This document shows positions 1 through 11,415 of a stretch of DNA of 64,000 nt, piece by piece; within the stretch, counting starts at the first letter, position 1; each line of letters starts with the position of its first letter. The notes under the pieces are model-generated. The model did not search any database. It had not been told where the DNA came from and saw nothing but the letters and a program-made list of their open reading frames with translations. This DNA is from Rhizophagus irregularis (Eukaryota; Glomeromycota; Glomeromycetes; Glomerales; Glomeraceae), in NCBI RefSeq assembly GCF_026210795.1, contig NC_089441.1, forward strand, positions 310,001 through 374,000, read 5' to 3'. The position numbers and the translations under genes are program-made.

Positions 1-366
1 AATGCAGATGATTGTCAGGTTTCAGAACCAGATTTATCTTGTAAAATTAAAAAGCAGTTTCAAAACTTTCCATTAAAGAATCACGCCATTTAAAGATTAA
101 ATTCTCTTTGAAAGGGCTGACTATAAAAATTCTTACTGATAATGAGGTTGTATCTTTTTTTTGTTTATTGTGTAATTATTGATTTTTTTTTTCCGAAAAA
201 TTTTGGGCTAACAGCGATCATGTGATCGCTGATCTTTTTTTTTTGATAATGCCAGCAGAGTTTTGTGACACCTTAAAATTATCTATTGGCATTATGCATT
301 TCCGACCAGAATTAAGATGCGTAGTTAATTTGCACCGATCACTTGTTATGGTCCTGATGACCTTAT

Positions 367-1686
367 TTATTCTTTTAAAATTACTACGTAACACCAGTGG
401 TGTTCAGCACCAGTGTCACGTGTTTCTATTTGTTATTGCGTCACTCATCAGATTTATTAGTTTATTTTTTGTTTTTTTTACGCGATTTTATTTTTTTGTA
501 GTTGCTTCCTTTGCTTTCAGTAAGTCTTTTTTCCTTTATTAATATTAACTATTCTCTCTTCTTTTCGTTCCACTTTGTCACTTCTGCTTCCATTTTGTTC
601 TTCCACCTCCATTTCATTCCACTTCATCACTTCTACCTCCATTTCGTTCCACTTCACCACTTCGTCACTATTTGTAAGTAGTTCTTTCCACATTTTAACG
701 GCTTTAAAACTTTGGCACCAGTATCCTTATAAATAGTAAGTTCATTTTTGGTCTTTTGGGATTGGGACTTAATTTTCTTTAACTAACTATATATCTTTCT
801 TTTTTTGGTCGGACTTTCACTTTTTTTTTGGGCTTTATGGTTTTTTTTCTTTCCTATTATGCCTATTGTTTCTTTTTTTACCATTTCGTCTCCTATCATT
901 CTTTTACCATCTCCATTTCGTTCTTTCATCTCTATTTCATCCTATATCATTTTTTCATTACAATTTTGTTCTGTATCATCATTTCATTCCTTTCATCACC
1001 ATTTCGTCTTTATCATTTTTTTCTATCCCTATTTCGTTCTATATCACGTTTTCATCATCATTTCAACCCATACCATTCCTTTAATCACCTTTTTGTCTCC
1101 TATTTTTCTATCATCATTTCATTTTATATTGCTTTTCATCATCATTTCATCCCATATATACTGTTCTTTTCATTGCTATTTCATCTGAATCATCTCCTAT
1201 TATTCTTTTCCATTACCATTTCGGTTTATATCACTTCATCATTATAATTTCGTCCTCATACCATTCCTTTCATCACCATTTCGTTCTATATCACTTTATA
1301 ATTTTCTTTCATCACCATCATGTCCTATATCATTTTTTCTCTATCATCACTTCATTCTATATTGCTTTTTCTTCATCATTTCATCCTATACTTTTCTTTT
1401 CATTGTTATTTCGTCTCCTATTGTTCTTTTTCCATTATCATTTCATCCTATATTGTTTCTTATTACTATTTTTGTTCTTTCTTATTCCTTATACTCTTTT
1501 TGCCATTATTATTTATTTGACTGGGGTGTTCTTAAAAATTAAAGGTGTACGCAATTTTTTATTTTTTAGTCGGTCGTATAAAAAAATTACACAAATAAAA
1601 TAAATAAGCTTCATTAATTAATTATAATCACGTGATACTGCTGCTGACCACCAGGGGTGGTAAATAGCAAACTTCTTATTCTTTTA
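367..1686. mobile_element. MULE-like non-autonomous element with 11-bp TSD
   Basis: The element (about 378-1675) is flanked by the direct repeat TTATTCTTTTA at 367-377 and 1676-1686. Its ends form an imperfect terminal inverted repeat of roughly 40 bp: the left end carries CACCAGTGG then CAGTGTCACGTG, and the right end reads the same in inverse with mismatches. Copy B of the host unit (near 15795) lacks the insert. No transposase frame is present; the interior is a pyrimidine-rich minisatellite. The 11-bp duplication and long TIR suggest a MULE-type element, but the superfamily is an inference. Confidence 0.75.
560..1510. repeat. Degenerate pyrimidine-rich minisatellite
   Basis: About twenty diverged units of roughly 28-32 bp built around CATCACCATTTCGT and CTATATCATTTTT run through the interior of the 378-1675 element. 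All plus-strand open frames here are low-complexity Phe/Ser/Ile/His strings created by the repeat and are not credible genes. A related pyrimidine-rich stretch that also begins with a TTTTTTGGTCGG string occurs at 26.5-27.0 kb. Confidence 0.85.
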
Positions 1687-2269
1687 TGCGCCATAAAAGT
1701 TCTTTTTTGGGAAGAAATATGCGAAGACATCAAAATCAGCCAAATTATGAATACTTGTTAAAATAAAACGCCTTAATTTTTCTTTTAATAGATGCAACAG
1801 GATACTTAGTATTTCGATCCGGATGAAAAACTGTCATCATCCGGATAAAAGCGGGATAAATACTTTTTTGCAAAAATCAGGATTAACCCTGATTATTAAG
1901 AAATTTCAGCACTACGATCATATTTGTAGTACTAAGAGCTTTCAAACAAGTTATAAATCATAAAATACTGATCACTAGTTCATGAAATATTTCAAGTTAT
2001 CCGAAATCTGCAATCCGGATGAAATCCGACATAATCTGGATGAAAACCGCGGTTTTCACCCAGATATTCACGGTTTATGCTATACATGTTGCCGAAACTC
2101 GGCAATTTCAGAATAATTTCAGGATTTGACCTTCGGCCAATCATTCCGAAACGAAACTCAAGTCGAAAGTCGAAAATCAGGCCGAAATCCGAAATTAGGG
2201 CCGGAGTACGAAAATCTGGACAAAACCTTTTTTATATAGTCCGAAATAGGAGTTGCATAATTTGAATGT

Positions 2270-2680
2270 TACTTTTTCGTTTAGGGAAATTATTGACATC
2301 TTTATTGCAGTTTTTTCTTTAGTGACAGCTACTTTGATTTTTTGGAAATTAATGGTGAGTTCTTTTTTTTACTCTTGTTCTTTTTTTTCGTTTAGGGACG
2401 TTATTGACGTTCCTTTTGCTTTTTTTCTTTAGTAATGATCTCTTTAGACTTTTCGTAAGTTTTTATCTTTCATTCATTTTTCATTTTCTTTTCATTTAGG
2501 GAAGTTATCAATATCACTTTTTCAGGTTTTTTTTTAGTGACGGCTACTACTTGACTTTGGATACTAATGGTGAGTTCTTTTTTACTTTAGTTCATTTTTT
2601 ATTTAATTTCTTTCATTCAGGGACGTTATTGACATTACTTTTGCCGTTTTTTCCTTAGTGGCTTATTAGTTTATGTTTCT
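2270..2680 (+). repeat. Left subterminal tandem repeats of the hAT element
   Basis: About four diverged units of roughly 105-120 bp, each with a GTTTAGGGACGTTATTGACG-like core followed by TTTCTTTAGTGAC and AATGGTGAGTTCTTTTT. The same core occurs inverted in the right arm (5560-6250). Subterminal repeats in hAT elements typically bind transposase; that role is inferred here. Between 2092 and 2260 lies a CCGAAA-rich segment mirrored at 6370-6480. Confidence 0.8.
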
Positions 2681-2877
2681 TTTGCTTTCTAAGTGACAAA
2701 ATATAATTAATTTCTAAGTTATTGCAAGAATATTCAATACTTTTGTGTTTATTGTAATTTATCAATTCAAATTATTTTTATTTCATATTTATTGGGTAAA
2801 AATTTATAATTTTATTTATATAAAATAAAGTTCATATATTGTATATATAAAAATATACATTGCACATACAAAAGAAC

Positions 2878-5162
2878 TTAAAGCTCACCAATTCCTCTAA
2901 CTAAGGCTTCAATATCAAAATCATCATGCTGTGGAGACAATACGACAGCTTGCACTCTTTGGCTGATACTTTGGTCATCTTCATATTCTTGATCTATATC
3001 AAAAATTTGAGATTCAAGTTCTACCTCTTCTGTAATATTTAACATATATAATGTAGATTGATCTACTTCCGTATCAACTATATTCTCTTCATCAAAAATA
3101 TTAAAGTCAGCCTCTGTAATTTCTTCTAATTCATCCCCAATTTCCATAATAGAATCAATTATTTGAGTATGCAACTGATCCTCAGAAATATCTATTGCAT
3201 AATAGGATAATTCTTGCTTAGCATTTGTAATATAATAGGTATGTAATTTACACATTCCTTCTACTCTCTCTAGAGCTAAATTAGTACGCCTTTGACCATA
3301 AAACCACCCAAGAATTGAAAAAGAACGTTCACAAGATGCACTATGTGGAGTTATAGCAAAAAGTCTAAGTGCTAAAGCTTGTAATTCATCTGAATCCTGA
3401 ATTGTTTCCCACCAGACAAGTGGATTATTTGAATTAGAAAATGACAGATTAAATGGCGCTCTTTTAACTTTATATTTTCGTATTTGATCAATGATTCTTT
3501 TACATGAAGCTTGGTCATGACCCATGTCTTTCCAAATTTGGCCTGCTTTAATACAAATAGCATTAAATTTTTCTTGATTCATACCCTTTCCTAAAAATAA
3601 ATAAATGCTATTAATTATAACTTCATTTAAAATATTGAATTGTTATTTGAATTTTGTCTTACCACGATACTGAGGATGCAAAAAAAATGCTAAAAGATTC
3701 GTGTCATCAGTGAATTCATTCCAGCGCTCATTAAATTTTTCTATACAATAATATTTAAATTGTATATTTTGAATTGGTAAACGATAAATTGCACCTGCCA
3801 ATGATACTAAATGAATATAACAGTCAGCAAGAGTTGAGGTTCTTGATTCCAAACATCCTACAGAAACTTTAAGAGGATGAAGAATAGTTGCAATAATTTT
3901 GCAATTTTCAAAAAAACTTCGATCAGTAAGAATATCTTTAACCCGACTTTTAATTTCACTTTCATGGATTGAAAGAACCTAAGTAAATAATAAAAACTTA
4001 ATATTATTTACGTATTCTTATATATATTAGTAAAAAAGTGCATTTTTATATATATAAATTAAAAATTTACCCTTGCAAAAGCTAGTTCAAGTCTTGCAAC
4101 TGAATTGACACAATCCCACATAGTGGACCAACGAGTTTTTGTATGACTTTTTAATCCTCCTCCTTTAATTTCTAAAACTTGAATGGCATCTTTTAGAAAT
4201 TGGCACATGGCATGAGATTTTACAAAATACTGGTGAATAATGCCTACTTTTCGTATTGTTTCCACTACAAATATATGTTTGCATAAATCCTTTGTAATTA
4301 AATTAATTGAATGGGCTATACATCGAATATTTAGAATATGGGGATATCTTTCACAAAGAATTCTACGAGCAACACGAGCATCTGGTGCATTATCAGAAAC
4401 TACTGCAGCCAATTTTTCTGGGCCAATCTTCTCTACAACTTTGATAATTTCATCACCAAGAAATGCACCAGTATGATGAGCAATATTAGAATAATCCTTA
4501 GATAACCAAAGGTATTCCTTACGTTCTTCAGTAATTAAACAATAATCATAAATGGATTGGCCAGAAGAATTGGTCCACCCATCAAAAGCTATGGTAAGAT
4601 TAATTTCATTTTCAATGATTCTTGATACTTTGACATCAATTCTGGCAATCTCTTGAGCCAAAAAAGTATTAGATAAGATCCAACGAGTTGGAAGTGTATA
4701 AGTAGCACGCAAAACTTTCATAAATTCTTGGAAAAAAGGATGCTCAATGAGAGAAAATGGTAAATTACAGCATACAAACAACTTTACTAATGCTTTACTA
4801 ATTTGAATTTCCTTATCTAATGAAGTAGGAAAATTTTCATTATCCTCATCAACATCTGTTTGTGATGTTTTTCTCCTGGTCATTGATGTTGAATTGATAT
4901 TCTCATCTGAATCTTCTTGATCAATTAAAAGTAATGTTAAAACCTTGATTTTGGTGTCAGAATCAACTTTTTGACAATTATATGCAATATGCTTTTTAAG
5001 TCTTAGTGGTTTAGCAGTAGCCCAATAATACCCACAAAACGAGCATGTTGCTGCGTAATATCCTCTAGATACTTGTGCTCCTTTTTCAAAATATTCCCAT
5101 ATTTTGCCAGCTGGACGCCCACCTTTCTTTCTAGTATCAGTAGATCCTTCATTAGATGACAT
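2878..5162 (-). CDS. hAT-family transposase, intact, three exons
   Basis: Cut-and-paste transposase of the surrounding element. Exons 5162-4071, 3978-3663 and 3590-2878 join with GT-AG introns of 92 and 72 nt and preserve frame, giving 706 aa. N-terminal BED-type zinc finger at about residues 17-65 (KIWEYFEKG, CSFCGYYW, then a His/Cys pair in KKHIAYNC). RNase-H-like core with FDGWTNSSGQ and VVSDNAPDAR. C-terminal hATC dimerisation block LRLFAITPHSASCERSFSIL in exon 3, followed by an acidic tail rich in Asp and Glu. The start at 5162 is the first Met and directly precedes the BED region. Length and domain order fit full-length hAT transposases; no stop or frameshift was found. Confidence 0.93.
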
Positions 5163-5559
5163 TTTAATTATTTAGTACTAATTTTACAAAAGGGACGAAA
5201 ATTAAAAAGGTATGAAAGGTATAAAGAAGATAAAACTGTGTGGGAGTTTTTAATCACATATAACGCACCGTTTTGTACTAAGATTAAAAAAAGAAATCAT
5301 ACTCATTAATTGAGTTTCTATATTAGCATAGTTGTTTATTTAATGCAGTAATTGTTTGTTTGTTTTAGATAGATCTGTTGTACAATATACATTTAGAATA
5401 ATTAAATTTATGTCCGAATTATTAACTTAATTTTGAATATTTTGAATAAAAAAAAAAATAAAAAAAAATAAAAAAAAATAATAAAGTAAAAAAATAAGTA
5501 TTAACAAAGAAGAATGCAAAAATCCCTAAATCAAAAGAGATAAAATCCTATACCTACCC

Positions 5560-6250
5560 TATATCAGTTTTTCCTTTGGATTAACTGAAACGCTAAAAAT
5601 GCAAGGAAAAATATTAATAAAATATGTAATGAAAAAAAAAATGGAGGATCAAAGGAACTTACAATTAGTCTCCAAAGATGATCAAGTTCCAAGTATCCGT
5701 CACTAAAAAAAATAAAAAGAACATCAATAACTTCCCTAAACAGAAAAGAAAAAAAATGAAGAAACGAACAAAAGAAAAAAAACTCACCATTAGTCTCCAG
5801 AAAGTCCAAAGAAGATATCACTAAAGAAAAAACGGCAAATGGAACGTCAATGACGTCTCTAAATGAAAAGAGGATGAAAAAAATGGACGAAAGAAAAAAG
5901 TCTTCACATTTATCTTCAAAAAGTCTAAAGAAGTCACTACTAAGAAAAACAGTAGAATGAACGTCAATAACATCCCAAACAAAAAGAAACCGAAAAACTG
6001 AATAAAAAAAATATAGATTTACCATTTGGTCTCCAAAAAGTCCAAGAAGCAGTTACTAAAGATAAAAAGTAAAAGAAATGCCAATAACTCTCTTAATGAA
6101 AAGAAAATAAAAATAATAACACGAAAAATAGAATAAAAGAAATAAAACTCACATTAGTTTCCAAAAAGTCAAGAAACGTTGTTGAAAGAAAAAAAAAGCA
6201 ACAAGGAACGTCAATAACGTCCCTAAATTAATAGAAACAAAAAAAAACTC
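5560..6250 (-). repeat. Right subterminal tandem repeats of the hAT element
   Basis: About six diverged units of roughly 100-120 bp in the opposite orientation to the left arm, each containing AACGTCAATAACGTCCCTAAA-like sequence followed by CTCACCATTAGTCTCCA. The 153-residue minus-strand frame here (repeating RDVIDV and LETNGEFFF) is a by-product of the repeat and is not treated as a gene. The stretch 5163-5560 is AT-rich with an A-rich tract near 5450-5490 and no gene. Confidence 0.8.
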
Positions 6251-6645
6251 CATTAGTCATCATTTAACACAGCCATGCGTGCTAAAAATTGACTTACCGG
6301 ACTCAAAAAGATCATCGGACTGAACACCGTAAAGCATAACCTATTTCGGAACATATAAAAAAGTTTCGTCCGGATCTACATATTCCGGACCTAATTTCGG
6401 ATTTCGGCTCGATTTTCGGATTTCGGCTTGGGTTTCGAACCTGAGTTTTGGACTTTCGGATTCGGCCATATTTTCGGAAAGTTGCGACAACATGTATAGT
6501 TTATGCATACGGATCAAAATACTACAGGATAGTACAGAGTACTTTTATAAATTCTGTAATAATCATCAAATATAAATATTGTATATTAAATAAATAATCG
6601 CTATACTAGAATATAATTCGGATAAAGGTTGTATGATTAAAAAGG

Positions 6646-9600
6646 TACTAGAAAGGGTATATAGCAAACATGTATTGTATGGTTAGCTTTGTATGTATTG
6701 TATTATTAAAACTTTTTAATGTATGTAATGTATGGTTTTTTCTAATTATGTATGTATTGTATGATAAATATGGTAATTTTGATTTAATGCCACACATTTT
6801 ATTTCCAAATTTAACTATTTACACATTTTTCATAATGATTGTGTACTGGCTAATACAATTCAACGCGTATTACTATAATCTTTCTTTTCTTTTTATTAAA
6901 AATTAAATATTTTTACGTCTATTACTACTTTTTCATTTAAAAATAAATATTGCTATCGCGTTTTTATTACCTTTACTTTCATTTAAAAATATTTCTATTA
7001 CATTTATAACTATGTCTAAAGTAAATCCTGTTGTTCTTTCAGATATTGAGACTATATCTGATGACGAAACTATATCTGAAAATGAATATTCTGAATTAAT
7101 GGATGAACAGGTTTGCTCTTTTATTATGTTTTTATTTTATATTAAATAAAGTCAGGTTTAGTATGACTATTTGAATATGATTTCTGGGTTTCTGAAATTT
7201 TAATATCTGTTTAGGATGCTAATGAAGATGCAGAACAGATAGCATTCTTCACAAAATACCTTTCAGTTTCAGAGGTTATACATTCAGCCTTTCCTATTGA
7301 ATATCCTAAAACTTCACCACAAGGAATAGCCACAGTATTTAATGTTACTGGCTGGGCAAACCCAATGGCTTGTTTCAATGATGTAAGTATTTTTCACTAT
7401 TAAAAATTTTCGCCATTAATTAATAACTTTGCTGCTTGTATTTTTGTTATTTATTAGATCCAATATTCTAATAATGGAGCGGGAGGATCAATTTCAATCC
7501 AAAATTGTCCTTATTTTGTAGTACCAGTAAAGAAAGATGTGCGAAAATGTCAAGGTATCAAACATTGTTCCTTTGCAGATCCAGATTTTATTAATGAGCA
7601 GCATAACGAAGTTGATATGGAATCAGAAATGTTTATCAAATTAAACCAACATCAGCACAATAAAAAGACTAAAACCTACACGTAAGTTTATATAATTATT
7701 TGTTTTTAAAAAAAAATTTAACATTTTTATTGCATATTATTAGATTTTTTCTTGCTGCAAAATCAACAGCTTGTAAATATAAATCTAACAATCAACTTTG
7801 CGATGGCCAAGCAAAATTAAGAAGAATTATTAAAAATGGAGATGAAGAGTATATTATTGGATGTGACAAATGGGTTAGAGGGGAAAAATGGCATCGCTAT
7901 ATTAAAGTTCCAGGGGAGATTGACTTGGAATTATTACGAGATATTTTTCAAGGACGAGTTGTAAGTATTTTATATGTTTTATTATTAATTTATGTGATAC
8001 TATTAATTGTAATAATGAATTTAGATTGACGAGAATAATAATGAAAATCAATGCTGCACCATAGTTTCACGTGCTTCAAGAATAAGTTTATGTGGTAAAA
8101 TTAATTTTAATTAATTAATATATAAAAAAATATATATAATTATATAATGAATTTAACTAATTTATTTTATCAAGAATTTCCACATATTCAAGATGGTCAA
8201 GTTATGCGAGGAACTATAATTGAGCGAAAATGCAATGTGCAGTTCATTAAATTTATTCCATATGATTTGGCTGCATGTCCCTATATTGCATTAGTATGTA
8301 TAGGTACGCACAATCATCCACCACCACCACCAGAACGCACACCAGTGGGTATTAAGGATGAGCTGCAAGCAATGATCCAAAACATTATTGCTTCGGATGA
8401 TAGTGTAACTTCACGCTCAATAATAGCAGGTGATTTTCTTTAATACTTTTTATTTATATTAATAATAATTTATAACATATATTTCATTTCATTTTAAATA
8501 GGAAATAGTAGCATTAAAGCAACTTTTGATAAAGATACTTTATCAGAAGTACATGCATCACTAAACAATGTGGATAAACTTAGATCTCTTGTTGCTAAAT
8601 GCTATAAAAATATGCATCCCTATGGGCAGGGAAACTTAGGAGTTATGTATAGTGTTCAGTGTAAAAAATTTGATATGCATAACTATGTGCGTCGTATAGG
8701 TAAGTATTAGTATATGTTGTACTTTACTGGAATTTTTTACATACTGTATAATTATAATTTATTATTAATTATTTTTTATAGAGCAATTTGAAGATGGCCA
8801 AACTTTAATTTTATGCATGCTTGATTTCCAAGCAAAAGCATTGCAAAATTTAAAGTGTTTTCAAATTGATTTAACATTCAAGAGAGTGCATGGGGATATT
8901 AACGAATTTGAAATCAATTCATATGATGAAACTCATAAATTAAGTAAATATTTTAATTATAAATTCGTTACTTATCTTTCTATTACAAAAAATTAACTTT
9001 ATACTTTTTTAGTTTTATCCTATTGTCGTATTTATACCAATATATTTACAGCTGATGCATACCAACGCCTATTCACTCAACTTTTTGAGGTGGTTGAAAA
9101 TTTAAGTGAAATACCAGTAAAATTTTATCACATTGATGGTACAGGTTGGGAATGCATTCTTGGAGACCTTGACGCAGGTCAAGCAAAAGGATTAGGATTG
9201 GCTTTAGCAAAAAGAGATCCTAGCAAAAACTGGGAAGAACATCTAACATACATTTTTAAATCATGCTTGGTCCATTTTAATCGGTAAAAAATTTTTAAAT
9301 TATAAACTTTGATATATAAAAATTTAACATATTAATACATTTTATTTTTAGTAATTTGATAGCTAAAAAATTTGATAATGAAGTATATCTATTAGCAAAA
9401 TCCATTCCAACTAAATCTAGTGCTGAAGAAGTTTATGGATGTTTTGAAAAATTAGAATCATATAATAATCAACGTATAATGGGTAAATAATATTAATATA
9501 ATTCATAAAAATTTAATTTTTTTAGTTTCATAATTTAATAATATTAAATACTCATATAATAGATTGGACTCAATATTATCGTCAACCCTATGTTTTGGCA

Positions 9601-10708
9601 TCTTTAAATAAGCACATCTCAAATATGGAAAATGAAATTTGGGATCACCATGGAAATAATACTAATGTAGCTGAAGCAGCGCATGCTCAAGCCAACCGTG
9701 AGGGAAAGCAATTGAAACTTATTACAGCAATTATGAGGTTAGTGTTAATTATTATTATATATTTCAACTAGCATATTTTTTTAATTTTTAAATTCTTTTT
9801 AGAGGCAGACGGCTTGATGAAAGACTCTTTAAGACAGCTGAAATTAATGACAAATTTGGGATTCCATATACTAGAAGGGATAAAAGTGTGATTAAACGGA
9901 AGGCAAAAGCTATGACACGAAAAGGTAAATAATAATAATAAATATAATTTAACCATTTATTCTAAAAATTAATATTAATTCAATAGATACTAATAAAAGA
10001 AGTCAAAAGGAGACTTCTAATAAGGAATTAAAAAGTAAGCTTATCAATATAATATTCTTGTTTATTTATTAATTAATCATTTAATTTCTTTTAATTATAT
10101 TAGAAAAAGTACCATTACAGGATGTAACTAATAGAGAGAAGCTGGAAAAAAACGGAAAAAGAAAGGCGTCCACAAGTGAAAATACCTCAAAAGCCAAAAG
10201 AAGTAGAATTGATATTAATGAAAGTGATAGTGAACGAGAAATTTCAAAATTAGAAATAGAAGAACGTAAGATGAAATTGGCAGAAAGACGTACAGCAGAT
10301 CGTAAAGCCCAAGCAGAGATCGAAAAACTAGAATTGGAAAATCTTAAATTGCGCAAAGAACTTAATCTTGACTAATGTAATATTGAATATTACTAGGCTT
10401 TTTTATCATATCTATATAATCTATATAAATAAATTTAATTCCTTATGAGTGAATATTGTCATATCTTTGTAAATGTTTGTGTTATCACTAGAATTACATT
10501 AAAAAATATTAATTTTATTTATAATACTTCAAAATTTTTTTTTTTTGCAAATCCTAATCTTATGTATGGCGAAAATAAGTATGCCATACATAGCATACGT
10601 TCATTTTTAATATCCATACATGTATGGATACAATAAAAGCATACATAAGCATACAATACATACAACGTCAAGCATACACTACATGTTTTATAATCACCTT
10701 ACTAGAAA
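6646..10708 (+). mobile_element. Complete Mutator-like element (MULE)
   Basis: The element spans 6655-10699 (4,045 bp) and is flanked by a perfect 9-bp duplication TACTAGAAA (6646-6654 and 10700-10708), the size typical of Mutator. Termini are imperfect inverted repeats sharing AAACATGTATTGTATG-like sequence. The subterminal 150-250 bp at each end hold many copies of TGTATGTATTGTATG, inverted between ends. One transposase gene occupies the interior on the plus strand with no disabling change seen. Copy B of the host unit (near 16060-16090) lacks the element. Confidence 0.93.
7012..10375 (+). CDS. MULE transposase, 14 exons, open throughout
   Basis: Fourteen exons join in frame into 803 aa: 7012-7110, 7215-7382, 7458-7681, 7744-7960, 8025-8094, 8175-8429, 8502-8699, 8782-8943, 9013-9283, 9352-9482, 9563-9737, 9803-9924, 9987-10034, 10104-10375. 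An acidic leader is followed by Cys-rich segments and a FLYWCH/WRKY-GCM1-like finger ending GTHNHPPPP (exon 6). The DDE core shows IDLTFKRVHG (first Asp, exon 8) and HIDGTGW with GDLDAGQAKGLG (second Asp, exon 9). The third acidic residue is probably in exons 10-11, where EAAHAQAN sits. The C-terminus is a Lys/Glu-rich coiled coil ending LRKELNLD. Thirteen introns of about 52-105 nt is very high for a transposase. The start was chosen as the first Met of the acidic leader, which has no upstream exon candidate. Confidence 0.88.
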
Positions 10709-11415
10709 CCCTATTAATTTCATAGAAAAGTCTCTAATTTCATACAAAAAAGCAAATACATTTCATACAATTTTTTAAATTTCTGCAATAATAGTATAAT
10801 ACTGTCCATACTCCATAGGTTATCATATTAATAGATAAACCTTTTTATTCTTAGAGCTGCGTTCCGTTACCTGTTTACTCAGATATACACGGAACTAATC
10901 CATGTTCCCTGTCACACATCTAAATAAAAATCTATAATAATTTCAAAATCTATAAAAACGGTCATATTCATGATTATAAATTTGTTATGACAATAATGTT
11001 ATGTGGCTTCAAACTTAATAATTTTAATAAATGACAATAGTAAAAATGAAAAACTCTTATTTGGATCAATTTATATTACATATTGGTCAACACATATAGA
11101 GTAAAAAAAATTCTAATAGCAGCTATACGAATGATTTATTAATATATGTTTTGAAATTCATGTGCAAGAAATATTTCTATTTTTTCTTGGATAAGAATCA
11201 AATTTTATTATATTATTAATTATTGTATCCCAATTCCCAATTTTGCTTTAATCATAAAATCTTTATAATTATATATTATAGCTAGTGTCAAATTATAATT
11301 TCAGTAAAACAAATTATGCAATTCCAACTTGATTCAACCATGAACTTTCTGGCAAATACTGAAATTTTTTAAAACTTATTAAGATGTATTACAAATAAAA
11401 AACAAGTATATTTTA
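10709..11415. other. Intergenic: tail of copy A, then nothing recognised
   Basis: 10709-11056 is the final piece of copy A and matches 16090-16478 well. 11057-11415 is AT-rich, with no open frame, RNA gene or repeat that I can support. It lies downstream of the CRN gene stop. Confidence 0.6.

Larger units (their letters stand above)
2073..6506 (-). mobile_element. Complete hAT transposon (inner)
   Basis: The element spans 2081-6498 (4,418 bp). It is flanked by a perfect 8-bp target-site duplication, GTTTATGC (2073-2080 and 6499-6506), and ends in a perfect 11-bp terminal inverted repeat TATACATGTTG whose similarity continues inward with mismatches. It encodes one transposase on the minus strand with all reading frames open. 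Both ends carry long subterminal repeat arms in inverted orientation. Perfect duplication plus an undamaged gene indicate a recent insertion and possible activity. The duplication length, TIRs and BED/hATC protein agree on hAT. Confidence 0.95.
1806..6524. mobile_element. hAT MITE (outer), interrupted by a complete hAT transposon
   Basis: The MITE consists of 1806-2080 plus 6507-6524. Its left terminus (AGTATTTCGATCCGGATG) and right terminus (CGGATCAAAATACTA) are inverted copies of the family end TAGTGTTTCGATCCG. It is bracketed by an imperfect 8-bp duplication, CAGGATAC at 1798-1805 and CAGGATAG at 6525-6532. The body is homologous, in inverse orientation, to the intact 323-bp MITE at 29387-29709. 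A second transposon has landed 275 bp inside it. Confidence 0.85.
1..11056. repeat. Copy A of the dispersed 1.05 kb unit, split by three transposon insertions
   Basis: Four separated pieces (about 1-377, 1676-1805, 6525-6654 and 10700-11056) match copy B at 15430-16478 in the same order and orientation, with scattered substitutions and small indels. The three gaps in the match coincide with elements that have inverted termini and flanking duplications (378-1675, 1806-6524, 6655-10699). In copy B the matching sequence lies directly upstream of a 22-nt first exon (15334-15313, minus strand) of the microexon gene family. By analogy, the first exon belonging to copy A should sit roughly 100 bp left of position 1, outside the window. 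Confidence 0.9.

Noticed and set aside
805-1603. Several overlapping plus-strand open frames of 66-139 residues
   Set aside because: They are Phe/Ser/Ile/His low-complexity strings read from a pyrimidine-rich minisatellite inside a non-autonomous transposon, open in more than one frame.
5564-6025. 153-residue minus-strand frame with repeated RDVIDV blocks
   Set aside because: It follows the subterminal tandem repeats of the hAT element. The same repeat in the left arm does not keep an equivalent frame, and no start context or splice partners are seen.
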